From Pseudomonas ceruminis (GTDB lineage Bacteria > Pseudomonadota > Gammaproteobacteria > Pseudomonadales > Pseudomonadaceae): a stretch of DNA of 64,000 nt. The notes beneath the pieces are model-generated. The model did no database searches. It worked only from the letters and a program-made list of their open reading frames with translations, and was not told the origin of the DNA. Position 1 is the first letter of the stretch. Every line of letters begins with the position of its first letter. Positions 8,504 to 17,508 of the stretch are shown one piece after another. The stretch lies in NCBI RefSeq assembly GCF_021602025.1, contig NZ_BQHW01000007.1, forward strand, positions 62,001 to 126,000. Direction: 5' to 3'. The position numbers were made by a program, and so were the translations under genes.

Positions 8504-11500
8504 TCACTGGAACATGAACAGCGTCTCGTTGCTGAACTGCGCCTCGAACTGGCTGGCGGGCATCGGCCGCCCGAACAGGTAGCCCTGCACTTCGTCACAG
8601 CCGTGCTCGCGCAGAAATTCCAGCTGCTCGTGTGTCTCGACGCCCTCGGCGATCACTGCCAGGTTCAGGCTGTGAGCCATGGCGATGATCGCTCGGGCAA
8701 TCTGCGCGTCCTGTTCGCCCTCCGGCAGGCCGTCGACGAAGGTGCGGTCGATCTTCAGCACGTCGATGGGGAATTGCTTGAGGTAGTTGAGCGAGGAGTA
8801 GCCGGTGCCGAAGTCGTCCACGGCGATGCTCAGGCCGAGCCGCTTGAGGCTGGCAAGGATCTGCAGCGCCTCGTTGACCTCGCGCATCAGGATGCTTTCG
8901 GTCAGTTCCAGCTCCAGGCACGCCGGCGGCAGGCCGGTTTCGTCGAGGATGGTGGCGATTCGCGTGCCCAGTTGGCCATCGGAGAACTGCCGCGCCGAAA
9001 TGTTCACCGACACCTTGGGCACGCGCACCTTGGCCTTGTGCCAGGCCTTGAGCTGGCGGCTGGCCTCGCGCAGCACCCAGTCGCCGACATCCACCACCAG
9101 GCCCAGCTCTTCGATCACCGGGATGAAGTCGCCGGGCGGCACCAGGCCGCGGGTCGGATGGCGCCAGCGCAGCAGCGCTTCGGCCCCGGTCAGGCGCTTG
9201 CCATCGCCGCTGAACTGCGGCTGGTAGTAAAGGATGAACTCGTTCTGCTCCAGGGCATGGCGCAGGTCGCTCTCCAGCTCCAGGCGTTCCAGGGCGCTGG
9301 CGTTCATCTCCGCCTGGTAGAACTGGAAGTTGTTCTTGCCGCGCTCCTTGGCATGGTACATGGCGGTGTCGGCGTTTTTCATCAGCTGGCTCAGCTCGCT
9401 ACCGTCCTGCGGGCTGAGGGCGATACCGATACTGGCGGTGACGAAGAACTCGCGGCTTTCCAGCACGAACGGGCGAACCAGGCTGGCGAGGATGTTTTCA
9501 GCCACGTGGATCGCGCGGTTGAGCGCCATCTCGCGGCTGGCCCGCGGTTGCAGCAACAGCGTGAATTCGTCGCCGCCCATGCGCGCCACGGTGTCGTCAT
9601 CGTCGACACAGGCCAGCAGGCGCAGGGCCATGTCCTTGAGCATGCGGTCGCCGGCGGCGTGGCCGAGCGAATCGTTGATCGGCTTGAAACGGTCCAGGTC
9701 GAGGAACATCAGCACCACCCAGGCCTTCTGCCGTTCGGCCTGCTGCAAGGCGGTGTGCAGGCGGTCTTGGAACAGCGTGCGGTTGGGCAGGTGGGTCAGG
9801 GCATCGTAGTAGGCCAGGCGGTGGATGCGCTGTTCACTGGCCTTGCGCTCGCTGATGTCGGTGAAGAAACACACGTAGCTGGCCAGGTCGCCTTCGTCAT
9901 CGAGCACAGCGGTAATGCCGACCCACGCCGGGTAGCGATCGCCGTCGCGGCGCTTGAGCCACACTTCGCCCTCCCAGCTGCCGCGCTGGTGCAGTTGCTT
10001 GAGCACGTAGCGCAGGTGGCCTTCCTGTTGCTCGTCGACCGTTAGCATGCCGGGCAGTTGGTCGAGTACGTCGCTCACTGCGTAGCCACTGACCCGGCTG
10101 AACGCTTCGTTGGCTTGCACGATGTAGCCGGCAGGGTCGGTGATGAGAATGGCCGAGGTGGAATGCTCGAATACCGTAGCGGCCATGCGCAGGTCTTTTT
10201 CTGCACGGCGTTGCTGGCTGATGTCGCGGCCAACGCCAAGTACGCCCTCGAAGCGTTCGTTGTCGTCCCACACCAGCACCAGGCGCAGCTCGATGGGGAT
10301 CTTGCGGCCATCGGCGCGCAGGCAGTCGAACAGGAACAGCTGGGTGGGCAGGTCGCGGCGCAGGTGAGCCAGCTGTTGTGTGTCGCCCATGGCCTTGCTG
10401 ACCCGCTCCATCAGGCTGTAGATGCCGGTGAGCTGGGCCGGGTTGGCGATGATCGATTGCCAGCCGTTGGCGAAGATCCATTCGGCCTGGTAGCCCAGCA
10501 CCGCCTGCACCGAGGGGCTGACGTAGTTGAGCTGCAACTGGCTGTCGGTGGAGAAGATCACGTCGCTGATGCTTTCAGCGAGCATGCGGTAGCGCTGTTC
10601 GCTGTCGCGCAGCGACTGGCTGGCTTCGATCTGTACGGTGACATCCTTGCCCACGCCGATGATGCGGGTTACCAGGCCGTCGCTGTCGCGGGTCAGCAGC
10701 TGTTCACGGATGTCGTAGCAGCGCCAGCTGCCGTCACGGTGGCGGAAGCGCAGCTGGCAATGCAGCGGATGGGCGTGGCCGTTGTCGCGCTGTTGCTGGC
10801 GCAGGGCCTGGTAGTGTTGGGCATCTTCCGGGTGCAGCAACAACTCCCAGAAGCGGTCGCCCATCTGCGCAAGCTCAGTACGGTTGTAGCCCAGGGTCTG
10901 GCCGAGGTGGCGGTTGCTGAAGATCATGCGCTGGCTGAGCACGTCCTGCACATACAACTGGTCAGGTACGGTACGCACCACGTCCGACCAGAAGCTTTCG
11001 CGCTCCAGCAGCGACAGCTCCACCTGCTTGCGGCTGGTGATGTCGCTGATGCTCAGGATCACCGCCTGGTAATCACGCCGTTGCTGGGGCAGGCGCGCCA
11101 TCAGCCACAGGTGCAACTCTCCGCCCAGCGGTGCCGGCAAGCGCACTTCCAGTTCCAGCAGCGGGCGCTGTTCGATCAGGGCGTCGATCAGTTGCATGCC
11201 CACACTGTCGCCGCCATCGCCGCTCCCTTCGATCAGCCGGAGCCAGGCACCTTGGTGGCATTCGATGTTGAGCAACTGGCGCGCCACCTGATTGATCTCG
11301 GTGATCTTCAGTTCGAGCAGCAGCGAGCGGCGCAGGTTGGGGTCCAGGGCCAGGCTCTGCTTGAGCGCTGCGTGGTTACGCAGGTGGTAACGGTCGAGTT
11401 GGCCCGGCAGGCTGGAGAGGTCGAGTACGCACAGGGCAACGCCGGTGCCCTCGAAAATTTCCTGGTAGCGTCGGCGATCTTCCTGCAGGGCGCGTTGGCG

Positions 11501-12334
11501 GCGGCGCATGTTGATCAGCGCCAGCACCGGCAGCAGGGCGCAGAACAACACCAGCATGCATTTGCCCAGCAGCGCGGGCAACAGCTTCTGCCGGGCCAGG
11601 CCGGCATCGAACAGCCCACGCAACTGCCAGGCACTGTTGTCGACGAAGGCCAGCATCACGCTTTGCAGGGGCTCACCGCTGCTGTGCACTGGCGCATGGC
11701 GGTCGAGCACAGTACCGCTGCGGCTGTTCTCCAGCAGCCACAGCGGGTGGCCGGGGTCGTCCAGGTGGGCGGTAAGGGCCTGGTAGTAGTCGGCAGAAAA
11801 CCGTAGCAGCCAATAGCCTCGGCCCTGCTCGATGGGCTGGCGCAGCAGCAGGTAAACGATGCTGTTGTCGGGCGAATTGGCAAAAAAGTAGGCGTGACCC
11901 TGGTTCAGTTCGAGCATCTCGCCAATCAACTGCCGGTCAGCAGTAACGGCCAGGCTGTCGCTGCGCACTTGCCCGTTGTGGTCCAGCCACGCCAGCTCGC
12001 GCAGGGTCGGCAACCGTTCGCGCAGGGTACCGAGCAGGCTTGGCAAGGCAGCGGGCGACGGCGCGTCGACATACGGCTGCACCACATTCAGTGCCTGCTG
12101 GGCCTTGAGCGCCATTTTCAGGCTCAGGTGGTCGGCAAGCTCCGCGCTCGCGTCCAGGGTCTGCTGGCGCTGGTCGGCCTGGGTGTGCCGAAACTGCGTG
12201 AACAATTGCCACAGCAGCAAACCCAGCAGAACCAAGGCAAGCAGGGCCAGCGCGCCTTTTATCGAGCCGCGCAGCGACGCGGCCGGGGCCGGCTTGGCGA
12301 GACGCAGCGAAGACGGTTGATTGAGATTGGTCAA
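8504..12334 (-). CDS. morA: Membrane PAS-GGDEF-EAL cyclic-di-GMP protein, MorA type
   Basis: Large sensor of 1276 residues. Order: transmembrane helix (about 25-45), periplasmic region, second helix (about 255-275), several PAS/PAC repeats, GGDEF domain and EAL domain. The cyclase motif MGGDEF (near residue 920) is intact, and the phosphodiesterase residues are present too: AEALLRW (near 1051), ELTESILM, DDFGTGYSSL and AEGVETHEQ. Both activities are therefore possible. The start is a TTG with AGGA 8 bases upstream. The position beside glyA matches MorA of P. putida and P. aeruginosa, a membrane regulator of flagellar timing and biofilm (established knowledge; orthology inferred from domain order and context). 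Confidence 0.88.
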   Translation of the reverse strand: MTNLNQPSSLRLAKPAPAASLRGSIKGALALLALVLLGLLLWQLFTQFRHTQADQRQQTLDASAELADHLSLKMALKAQQALNVVQPYVDAPSPAALPSLLGTLRERLPTLRELAWLDHNGQVRSDSLAVTADRQLIGEMLELNQGHAYFFANSPDNSIVYLLLRQPIEQGRGYWLLRFSADYYQALTAHLDDPGHPLWLLENSRSGTVLDRHAPVHSSGEPLQSVMLAFVDNSAWQLRGLFDAGLARQKLLPALLGKCMLVLFCALLPVLALINMRRRQRALQEDRRRYQEIFEGTGVALCVLDLSSLPGQLDRYHLRNHAALKQSLALDPNLRRSLLLELKITEINQVARQLLNIECHQGAWLRLIEGSGDGGDSVGMQLIDALIEQRPLLELEVRLPAPLGGELHLWLMARLPQQRRDYQAVILSISDITSRKQVELSLLERESFWSDVVRTVPDQLYVQDVLSQRMIFSNRHLGQTLGYNRTELAQMGDRFWELLLHPEDAQHYQALRQQQRDNGHAHPLHCQLRFRHRDGSWRCYDIREQLLTRDSDGLVTRIIGVGKDVTVQIEASQSLRDSEQRYRMLAESISDVIFSTDSQLQLNYVSPSVQAVLGYQAEWIFANGWQSIIANPAQLTGIYSLMERVSKAMGDTQQLAHLRRDLPTQLFLFDCLRADGRKIPIELRLVLVWDDNERFEGVLGVGRDISQQRRAEKDLRMAATVFEHSTSAILITDPAGYIVQANEAFSRVSGYAVSDVLDQLPGMLTVDEQQEGHLRYVLKQLHQRGSWEGEVWLKRRDGDRYPAWVGITAVLDDEGDLASYVCFFTDISERKASEQRIHRLAYYDALTHLPNRTLFQDRLHTALQQAERQKAWVVLMFLDLDRFKPINDSLGHAAGDRMLKDMALRLLACVDDDDTVARMGGDEFTLLLQPRASREMALNRAIHVAENILASLVRPFVLESREFFVTASIGIALSPQDGSELSQLMKNADTAMYHAKERGKNNFQFYQAEMNASALERLELESDLRHALEQNEFILYYQPQFSGDGKRLTGAEALLRWRHPTRGLVPPGDFIPVIEELGLVVDVGDWVLREASRQLKAWHKAKVRVPKVSVNISARQFSDGQLGTRIATILDETGLPPACLELELTESILMREVNEALQILASLKRLGLSIAVDDFGTGYSSLNYLKQFPIDVLKIDRTFVDGLPEGEQDAQIARAIIAMAHSLNLAVIAEGVETHEQLEFLREHGCDEVQGYLFGRPMPASQFEAQFSNETLFMFQ

Positions 12335-12583
12335 GCGATGGTCCTGCTATTGGGCTGGCGATGGCAGGGATTGATTCATGCATGGGGCGCCGTGCCTGGC
12401 GAGGCCGCAGTGCGGTGGCGCACTATAAGGCCGGACACCCGAAACCGGCTAGCATGCCTGTCATTATGGCAAAGTGCCAGCCCAGCTGTCCGGCGCGAGG
12501 GATGCCTGGCCGTTCGGCAAGGCCCTGCTTCCTGTGCGAGAATGCCGCCCGCTTCAATGACAACGCATCGGAGATGTTCGGTT

Positions 12584-12976
12584 TTGGTTACTCACTTTTC
12601 CACCAATGGCCTCGATTCCGCCTGCGGGCGCAGCAGTCAGACCCTTGTCAGCACTGCCGTGACCGAGGACGTATCCTGCAAGTCGTGCCAGCGTTCGCTG
12701 GTCAAACCTGAGGCGTCGGCCTCGAAAAACAAGACGCCGTCGCTGGCCGAACTGCGAAAGACCGCCAAGGCGGCTGTAGAGCCGGCTGAGGCTGTAGCGG
12801 CAGTGAAACCGGCTGCCAACGCCGTGAGCAAGCCGGCCGCCCAGTCGGCCAAGGCTGCCGAACAGCCTGCCCGTCAGGGTGGCTTCAGCGTGAAATCCGC
12901 CTGGGCCGCGCGCCTGGCCGAGCAGGGCGACCGTTGCCGGTTGCCGCGGGGCAAGACCAAACAGCGGCACGTCTGA
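12584..12976 (+). CDS. Small hypothetical protein with H-C-C-C zinc motif and Ala/Lys-rich tail
   Basis: Predicted protein of 130 residues, read from a TTG at 12584 with GGAG about 10 bases upstream. The N-terminus has His4, Cys14, Cys32 and Cys35 in the pattern H-x9-C-G-x16-V-S-C-x2-C, which looks like a four-ligand zinc knot. The middle is rich in Ala, Lys, Pro and Val (repeats such as AKAAVEPAEA and KPAA), reminiscent of histone-H1-like or AlgP-type tails, and the C-terminus is basic. A GC hairpin follows the stop. I do not recognise a named family. It lies between morA (divergent) and ettA (same direction). Nucleic-acid binding is a guess from charge and zinc motif only. Confidence 0.6.
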   Translation: MVTHFSTNGLDSACGRSSQTLVSTAVTEDVSCKSCQRSLVKPEASASKNKTPSLAELRKTAKAAVEPAEAVAAVKPAANAVSKPAAQSAKAAEQPARQGGFSVKSAWAARLAEQGDRCRLPRGKTKQRHV

Positions 12977-12982
12977 TGCCTG

Positions 12983-13000
12983 GGGGCCTGTACTGGCCCC
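12983..13000 (+). terminator. GC hairpin after the small zinc-motif gene
   Basis: Stem GGGGCC, 6-base loop, GGCCCC, starting 7 bases after the stop codon. There is no T-run, so termination may be weak. Confidence 0.4.
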
Positions 13001-13138
13001 GTCCGACCACCCTGTGCAACGCCGCGCGTTGGCGTAGAATGGTCGACTTTGTTCAATGACTTCCCGTAAACACATCCGCCTGGCCATTTGGCCGGGGCGA
13101 TCGTCGATGTCTTTACCTATCTGATAGAGGGCTTGGTT

Positions 13139-14806
13139 TTGGCTCAATACGTCTACACCATGCATCGGCTGAGCAAGGTCGTTCCGCCGAAGCGGGAAAT
13201 TCTCAAGAATATTTCCCTGTCGTTCTTCCCAGGCGCCAAGATCGGCGTCCTCGGCCTGAACGGCGCGGGTAAATCGACCCTGCTGCGGATCATGGCGGGC
13301 GTCGACAAGGAATTCGACGGCGAAGCTCGTCCGATGCCTGACATCAACGTTGGCTACCTGCCCCAGGAACCGCAACTGGACCCGAACAAGTCCGTGCGCG
13401 AAGTGGTGGAAGAAGCGGTCAGCGTGATCAAGGACGCCCAGGCGCGCCTGGACGAGGTCTACGCTGCCTACGCCGAACCTGACGCCGACTTCGACAAGCT
13501 GGCCGCCGAACAGGCCAAGCTCGAAGCCATCCTGCAGGCCGCCGACGGCCACAACCTGGAGCGTCAGCTGGATGTCGCCGCCGACGCCCTGCGCCTGCCG
13601 GCCTGGGATGCCCGCATCGAGCACCTGTCCGGTGGTGAGAAGCGCCGTGTAGCCCTGTGCCGCCTGCTGCTGTCGGCCCCCGACATGCTGCTGCTCGACG
13701 AACCGACCAACCACCTGGATGCCGATTCGGTCGCCTGGCTCGAGCGCTTCCTGCACGACTTCCCCGGTACCGTGGTGGCGATCACCCACGATCGTTACTT
13801 CCTGGACAACGTCGCAGGCTGGATCCTGGAACTGGACCGCGGCGCCGGTATCCCGTACGAAGGCAACTACTCGGGCTGGCTGGAGGCCAAGTCGGACCGT
13901 CTGGCGCAGGAATCCAAGCAGCAGAGCGCCCACGAGAAGGCCATGAAAGAGGAACTGGAATGGGTGCGCAAAGGCGCCAAGGCCCGCCAGTCCAAATCCA
14001 AGGCTCGTCTGCAGCGCTTTGAAGAAATGCAATCGCAGGAATTCCAGAAGCGCAGCGAGACCAACGAGATCTACATCCCGGCCGGCCCGCGCCTGGGCGA
14101 CAAGGTCATCGAGTTCAAGAACGTCACCAAAGGCTATGGCGACCGCGTGCTGATCGACAACCTGTCGTTCGCCATGCCCAAGGGCGCCATCGTTGGCGTA
14201 ATCGGCGGTAACGGTGCCGGTAAGTCGACCCTGTTCCGCATGTTGATGGGCAAGGAGCAGCCGGACTCGGGCAGCATCGAGATCGGTGAAACCGTGCAGC
14301 TGGCCTGCGTGGACCAGAGCCGCGAAGACCTGGACGGCGCCAAGACCGTGTTCCAGCAGATTTCCGACGGGTCCGACATGATCCGCATCGGCAACTACGA
14401 GATCCCATCGCGTACCTACGTTGGCCGTTTCAACTTCAAGGGCGGCGACCAGCAAAAGTTCGTCAAGGACCTGTCTGGTGGTGAACGTGGCCGTCTGCAC
14501 CTGGCCCTGACCCTGAAGGAAGGCGGCAACGTACTGCTGCTCGACGAACCGTCCAACGACCTCGACGTCGAAACCTTGCGTTCGCTGGAAGAAGCCCTGC
14601 TGGACTTCCCAGGCGCCGCGATCGTGATTTCCCACGACCGTTGGTTCCTGGACCGGGTGGCGACGCACATCCTGGCGTACGAAGACGACTCGAACGTGGT
14701 GTTCTTCGAGGGCAACTACACCGAGTACGAAGCTGACCGCAAGAAGCGCCTGGGCGACGCCGCTGCCCAGCCGCACCGTGTACGGCACAAGAAACTGGCC
14801 CAGTAA
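13139..14806 (+). CDS. ettA: Energy-dependent translational throttle protein EttA (ABC-F)
   Basis: Soluble ABC-F ATPase of 555 residues, the same length as E. coli EttA, which binds the ribosomal E site and gates the first peptide bond when ADP is high. Two ATPase cassettes are clear: Walker A GLNGAGKST and GGNGAGKST, signatures LSGGEKRR and LSGGERGR, Walker B plus glutamate LLDEPTNHLD and LLDEPSNDLD. The linker between cassettes is charged and helical as expected. The start is a TTG (LAQYVYTMHRL) with GAGGG upstream; the EttA N-terminus is normally MAQYVYTM, which supports this choice. Confidence 0.96.
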   Translation: MAQYVYTMHRLSKVVPPKREILKNISLSFFPGAKIGVLGLNGAGKSTLLRIMAGVDKEFDGEARPMPDINVGYLPQEPQLDPNKSVREVVEEAVSVIKDAQARLDEVYAAYAEPDADFDKLAAEQAKLEAILQAADGHNLERQLDVAADALRLPAWDARIEHLSGGEKRRVALCRLLLSAPDMLLLDEPTNHLDADSVAWLERFLHDFPGTVVAITHDRYFLDNVAGWILELDRGAGIPYEGNYSGWLEAKSDRLAQESKQQSAHEKAMKEELEWVRKGAKARQSKSKARLQRFEEMQSQEFQKRSETNEIYIPAGPRLGDKVIEFKNVTKGYGDRVLIDNLSFAMPKGAIVGVIGGNGAGKSTLFRMLMGKEQPDSGSIEIGETVQLACVDQSREDLDGAKTVFQQISDGSDMIRIGNYEIPSRTYVGRFNFKGGDQQKFVKDLSGGERGRLHLALTLKEGGNVLLLDEPSNDLDVETLRSLEEALLDFPGAAIVISHDRWFLDRVATHILAYEDDSNVVFFEGNYTEYEADRKKRLGDAAAQPHRVRHKKLAQ

Positions 14807-14826
14807 GCCGGTTTTAGCTGCACAAC

Positions 14827-14853
14827 AATGGGGCCCTCAGCGGCTCCATTTTT
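14827..14853 (+). terminator. Intrinsic terminator after ettA
   Basis: Stem TGGGGCC paired with GGCTCCA (one G-T pair), 6-base loop, followed by five T residues, starting about 20 bases after the stop. Confidence 0.8.
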
Positions 14854-14940
14854 GTGCCTGTCATGATGGGGTGGTATCAGGGTTTGTGCCGCTCATTGTG
14901 GCAGCGGGCTTGCCCTGCAAAGAGACCAGGCCTGCCCGCA

Positions 14941-15070
14941 GACAGCTAATATTTTGTATACATTTATATAAACTGCACCAAATAATTTCAAAAAAACGAC
15001 ATCGCGCCCTATTCCAGTGCGATTGCTTCTTGGTACATTTCAGAAAAAACCAATAAGTCCAATCCTCTTG
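14941..15070 (+). promoter_or_regulatory. AT-rich promoter region of gdhA with TGTATACA palindrome
   Basis: This stretch is strikingly AT-rich for the genome. It contains the palindrome TGTATACA at 14955-14962, which resembles operators of GntR-family regulators, and several A/T runs that could act as an UP element. It is the upstream control region of gdhA. The base composition and palindrome are seen; the regulator is unknown. Confidence 0.45.
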
Positions 15071-15075
15071 GTGAG

Positions 15076-16425
15076 ATGTCTACCATGATCGAATCTGTCG
15101 ATAACTTCCTCGCGCGCCTGAAGCAACGCGACCCGGCCCAGCCCGAATTCCACCAAGCTGTGGAAGAAGTGTTGCGTAGCTTATGGCCGTTCCTCGAAGC
15201 CAACCCGCACTACCTGCAGGCCGGTATCCTCGAGCGCATGGTTGAGCCCGAACGCGCCGTGCTGTTCCGCGTGTCGTGGGTGGATGACCAGGGCAAGGTC
15301 CAGGTCAACCGTGGCTACCGCATCCAGATGAGCAGCGCGATCGGCCCCTACAAAGGCGGCCTGCGCTTCCACCCGTCGGTGAACCTGGGCGTGCTGAAGT
15401 TTCTGGCGTTCGAGCAGGTGTTCAAGAACTCCCTCACCTCGTTGCCCATGGGCGGCGGCAAGGGTGGCTCGGACTTCGACCCCAAGGGCAAGAGCGATGC
15501 CGAAGTCATGCGCTTCTGCCAGGCGTTCATGAGCGAGCTGTACCGCCACATTGGCGCCGACCTTGACGTGCCGGCCGGTGACATCGGCGTGGGTGCCCGC
15601 GAAATCGGCTTCATGTTCGGTCAGTACAAGCGCCTGGCCAACCAGTTCACGTCGGTGCTGACCGGCAAGGGCATGACCTACGGCGGCAGCCTCATCCGCC
15701 CGGAAGCCACTGGCTACGGCTGCGTGTATTTCGCCGAAGAAATGCTCAAGCGCCAGAGCCTGCGCATCGATGGCCGTCGTGTGGCCATCTCCGGTTCCGG
15801 CAACGTGGCGCAATACGCTGCGCGCAAGGTGATGGACCTGGGCGGCAAGGTGATCTCGCTGTCGGACTCGGAGGGCACCCTGTACGCCGAAACGGGCCTG
15901 ACCGATGAGCAGTGGGATGCGCTGATGGACCTGAAGAACGTCAAGCGTGGCCGCATCAGCGAGTTGGCCGGTCAGTTCGGCCTGGAGTTCCGCAAAGGCC
16001 AGACGCCGTGGAGCCTGGCATGCGACATCGCCCTGCCATGCGCCACGCAGAACGAGCTGGGCGCCGAAGACGCTCATACCTTGTTGCGCAATGGCTGCAT
16101 CTGCGTCGCCGAAGGCGCCAACATGCCGACCACCCTGGAGGCTGTGGATATCTTCCTGGAGGCGGGCATTCTGTACGCCCCGGGCAAAGCCTCCAACGCC
16201 GGTGGCGTCGCTGTATCGGGCCTGGAGATGTCGCAGAACGCCATGCGCCTGCTATGGACTGCCGGTGAAGTGGACAGCAAGCTGCACAACATCATGCAGT
16301 CGATTCACCATGCGTGTGTGCATTACGGTGAAGAGGCTGATGGCAAGATCAACTACGTGAAGGGCGCCAACATCGCAGGCTTCGTGAAAGTGGCTGATGC
16401 GATGCTGGCTCAAGGCGTGGTCTGA
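15076..16425 (+). CDS. gdhA: NADP-specific glutamate dehydrogenase
   Basis: Cytoplasmic enzyme that aminates 2-oxoglutarate to glutamate with NADPH, important in ammonium assimilation. The 449-residue length matches the hexameric bacterial GdhA class. The substrate-site motif PMGGGKGGSDFDPKGKS with its catalytic lysine is intact, as is the dinucleotide fold around ISGSGNVAQYAA. The ATG at 15076 follows TGAG; a second ATG three codons later is also possible. Confidence 0.96.
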   Translation: MSTMIESVDNFLARLKQRDPAQPEFHQAVEEVLRSLWPFLEANPHYLQAGILERMVEPERAVLFRVSWVDDQGKVQVNRGYRIQMSSAIGPYKGGLRFHPSVNLGVLKFLAFEQVFKNSLTSLPMGGGKGGSDFDPKGKSDAEVMRFCQAFMSELYRHIGADLDVPAGDIGVGAREIGFMFGQYKRLANQFTSVLTGKGMTYGGSLIRPEATGYGCVYFAEEMLKRQSLRIDGRRVAISGSGNVAQYAARKVMDLGGKVISLSDSEGTLYAETGLTDEQWDALMDLKNVKRGRISELAGQFGLEFRKGQTPWSLACDIALPCATQNELGAEDAHTLLRNGCICVAEGANMPTTLEAVDIFLEAGILYAPGKASNAGGVAVSGLEMSQNAMRLLWTAGEVDSKLHNIMQSIHHACVHYGEEADGKINYVKGANIAGFVKVADAMLAQGVV

Positions 16426-16434
16426 TCGCGTACT

Positions 16435-16470
16435 GCCGTCCTTTCGCGGGGTGACCCGCGAAAGGACGGC
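16435..16470. terminator. Long hairpin between convergent gdhA and the Gre-like gene
   Basis: A perfect 16-bp stem (GCCGTCCTTTCGCGGG, loop GTGA, CCCGCGAAAGGACGGC) fills the 53-base gap between two convergent stop codons. It can serve both strands. The TTCGCGGG core is also shared with P. putida REP sequences. Confidence 0.75.
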
Positions 16471-16478
16471 ACGCGTGT

Positions 16479-16976
16479 TCAGGATTCACTTTCGATAACG
16501 ACCACCTCGATCATCTGATCCCCCGCCGGCCGCCGCCACATCACCTCGTCCCCTTGGCCGGCACCGAGCAACGCGCGCCCCAGCGGTGACCCCCAGTTGA
16601 TCAGCCCACGGCCGGCATCGGCCTCATCTTCCCCGACCAGTTGCACCCGCTGTTCCTGGCCCTGTTCATCCAGAAATCTGACCCAGCTGCCAATCTGCAC
16701 CTTGCGGCTGGACGTCGCGGCGGGCACCACCTGCGCGCTCTGGACCCTGGCAGTGAAGTAGCGCAGGTCCCGTTCAGTCTCGGCCAGGCGCTGCTTGTCG
16801 GCCCGATCTCCCTGAGCGTGCAGCTCACTGCGCAACGCATTGAGCTCGGCCACGCGCTCCTGCAGTTGGCGTAGGCCACTGGCGGTGACGTAGTTGGGTT
16901 GGTCGCTGACGCGTCGCTCCACCGGCTGGTCGGCTTGTGCAGCGGCTTGGTCTTCGTTGACGAATGCGCGGCTCAT
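16479..16976 (-). CDS. GreA/GreB-family transcription elongation factor
   Basis: Protein of 165 residues with an N-terminal antiparallel coiled coil (about residues 30-85) and a C-terminal FKBP-like domain ending EVVVIESES, as in Gre factors and Rnk. The strong ribosome site AAAGGAGG precedes the ATG at 16976. At the coiled-coil tip the usual acidic pattern D-x-x-E-N reads D-R-A-D-K, so the second acidic residue is Asp and the Asn is lost. It may bind the RNA polymerase secondary channel with altered cleavage activity (inference). Orthologs in P. putida are often named as nucleoside diphosphate kinase regulator-like. Confidence 0.82.
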   Translation of the reverse strand: MSRAFVNEDQAAAQADQPVERRVSDQPNYVTASGLRQLQERVAELNALRSELHAQGDRADKQRLAETERDLRYFTARVQSAQVVPAATSSRKVQIGSWVRFLDEQGQEQRVQLVGEDEADAGRGLINWGSPLGRALLGAGQGDEVMWRRPAGDQMIEVVVIESES

Positions 16977-17042
16977 GGAGGCCTCCTTTTGCTGGAGACC
17001 ATAGTGGCAGGCCGGTCGTTTCACTGGATGTCTGTTTGCGAC

Positions 17043-17399
17043 CTACTCATGGCGATAGGCACGGGCGGCGCCGCGGTCCTTCTCCTGCTGCCACTCGCGG
17101 TCGCGTTCGTCCCAGAAACGCTCGTGGTATTGGCGTTGCTCTTCGCTGTTCTGCATCGCGTGACATTGGCGAAAGCCGTCGTCCCATCCGCTTTCGTACT
17201 GGCGGTTGTGCAGGTAGCGCGGCACGTCCTTGCGAAAATCGCCGACCATCAGCCCTGCGGCCTGGCGACCGCTGCTGCAGCCATCCTCAAACCCGTCGGC
17301 GTAGGCGGGAGGGTAACCTTGGCCGAGCATCTGCTCGTGGGTGGTTTCGCAACCTGCCAGCACCAAGGCAACGCATAAGCCGAACCAGTACCGCGACAT
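17043..17399 (-). CDS. Small lipoprotein of unknown function
   Basis: Protein of 118 residues with a signal peptide and lipobox LAGC; the lipidated residue would be Cys17, and the next residue is Glu, so outer-membrane sorting is expected. The mature part is charged and rich in Tyr, Arg, Asp and Gln, with Cys residues at the middle (EDGCSS, FRQCHA). The ATG at 17399 is favoured over the GTG two codons earlier because GAGGG lies 10 bases before it. No family recognised. Confidence 0.75.
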   Translation of the reverse strand: MSRYWFGLCVALVLAGCETTHEQMLGQGYPPAYADGFEDGCSSGRQAAGLMVGDFRKDVPRYLHNRQYESGWDDGFRQCHAMQNSEEQRQYHERFWDERDREWQQEKDRGAARAYRHE

Positions 17400-17508
17400 G
17401 ACCACTAGACCCTCTGAGTAATGCCGTAAAGTCTAGGTGGCCATTTGTCGTGGAGCTGTCAAAACAGTGTCAAAGCGTTGGTGGTTTCTGTTGTAAGGGC
17501 TGGCCCTA

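Noticed and set aside
8222-11806. Two long plus-strand frames opposite morA (607 and 582 codons)
   Set aside because: They are antisense frames with low-complexity His/Gln/Val composition; the PAS-GGDEF-EAL gene on the minus strand explains the region.
12554-14788. 744-codon minus-strand frame opposite ettA
   Set aside because: It is an antisense shadow of ettA and the small zinc-motif gene with no ribosome site or recognisable domain.
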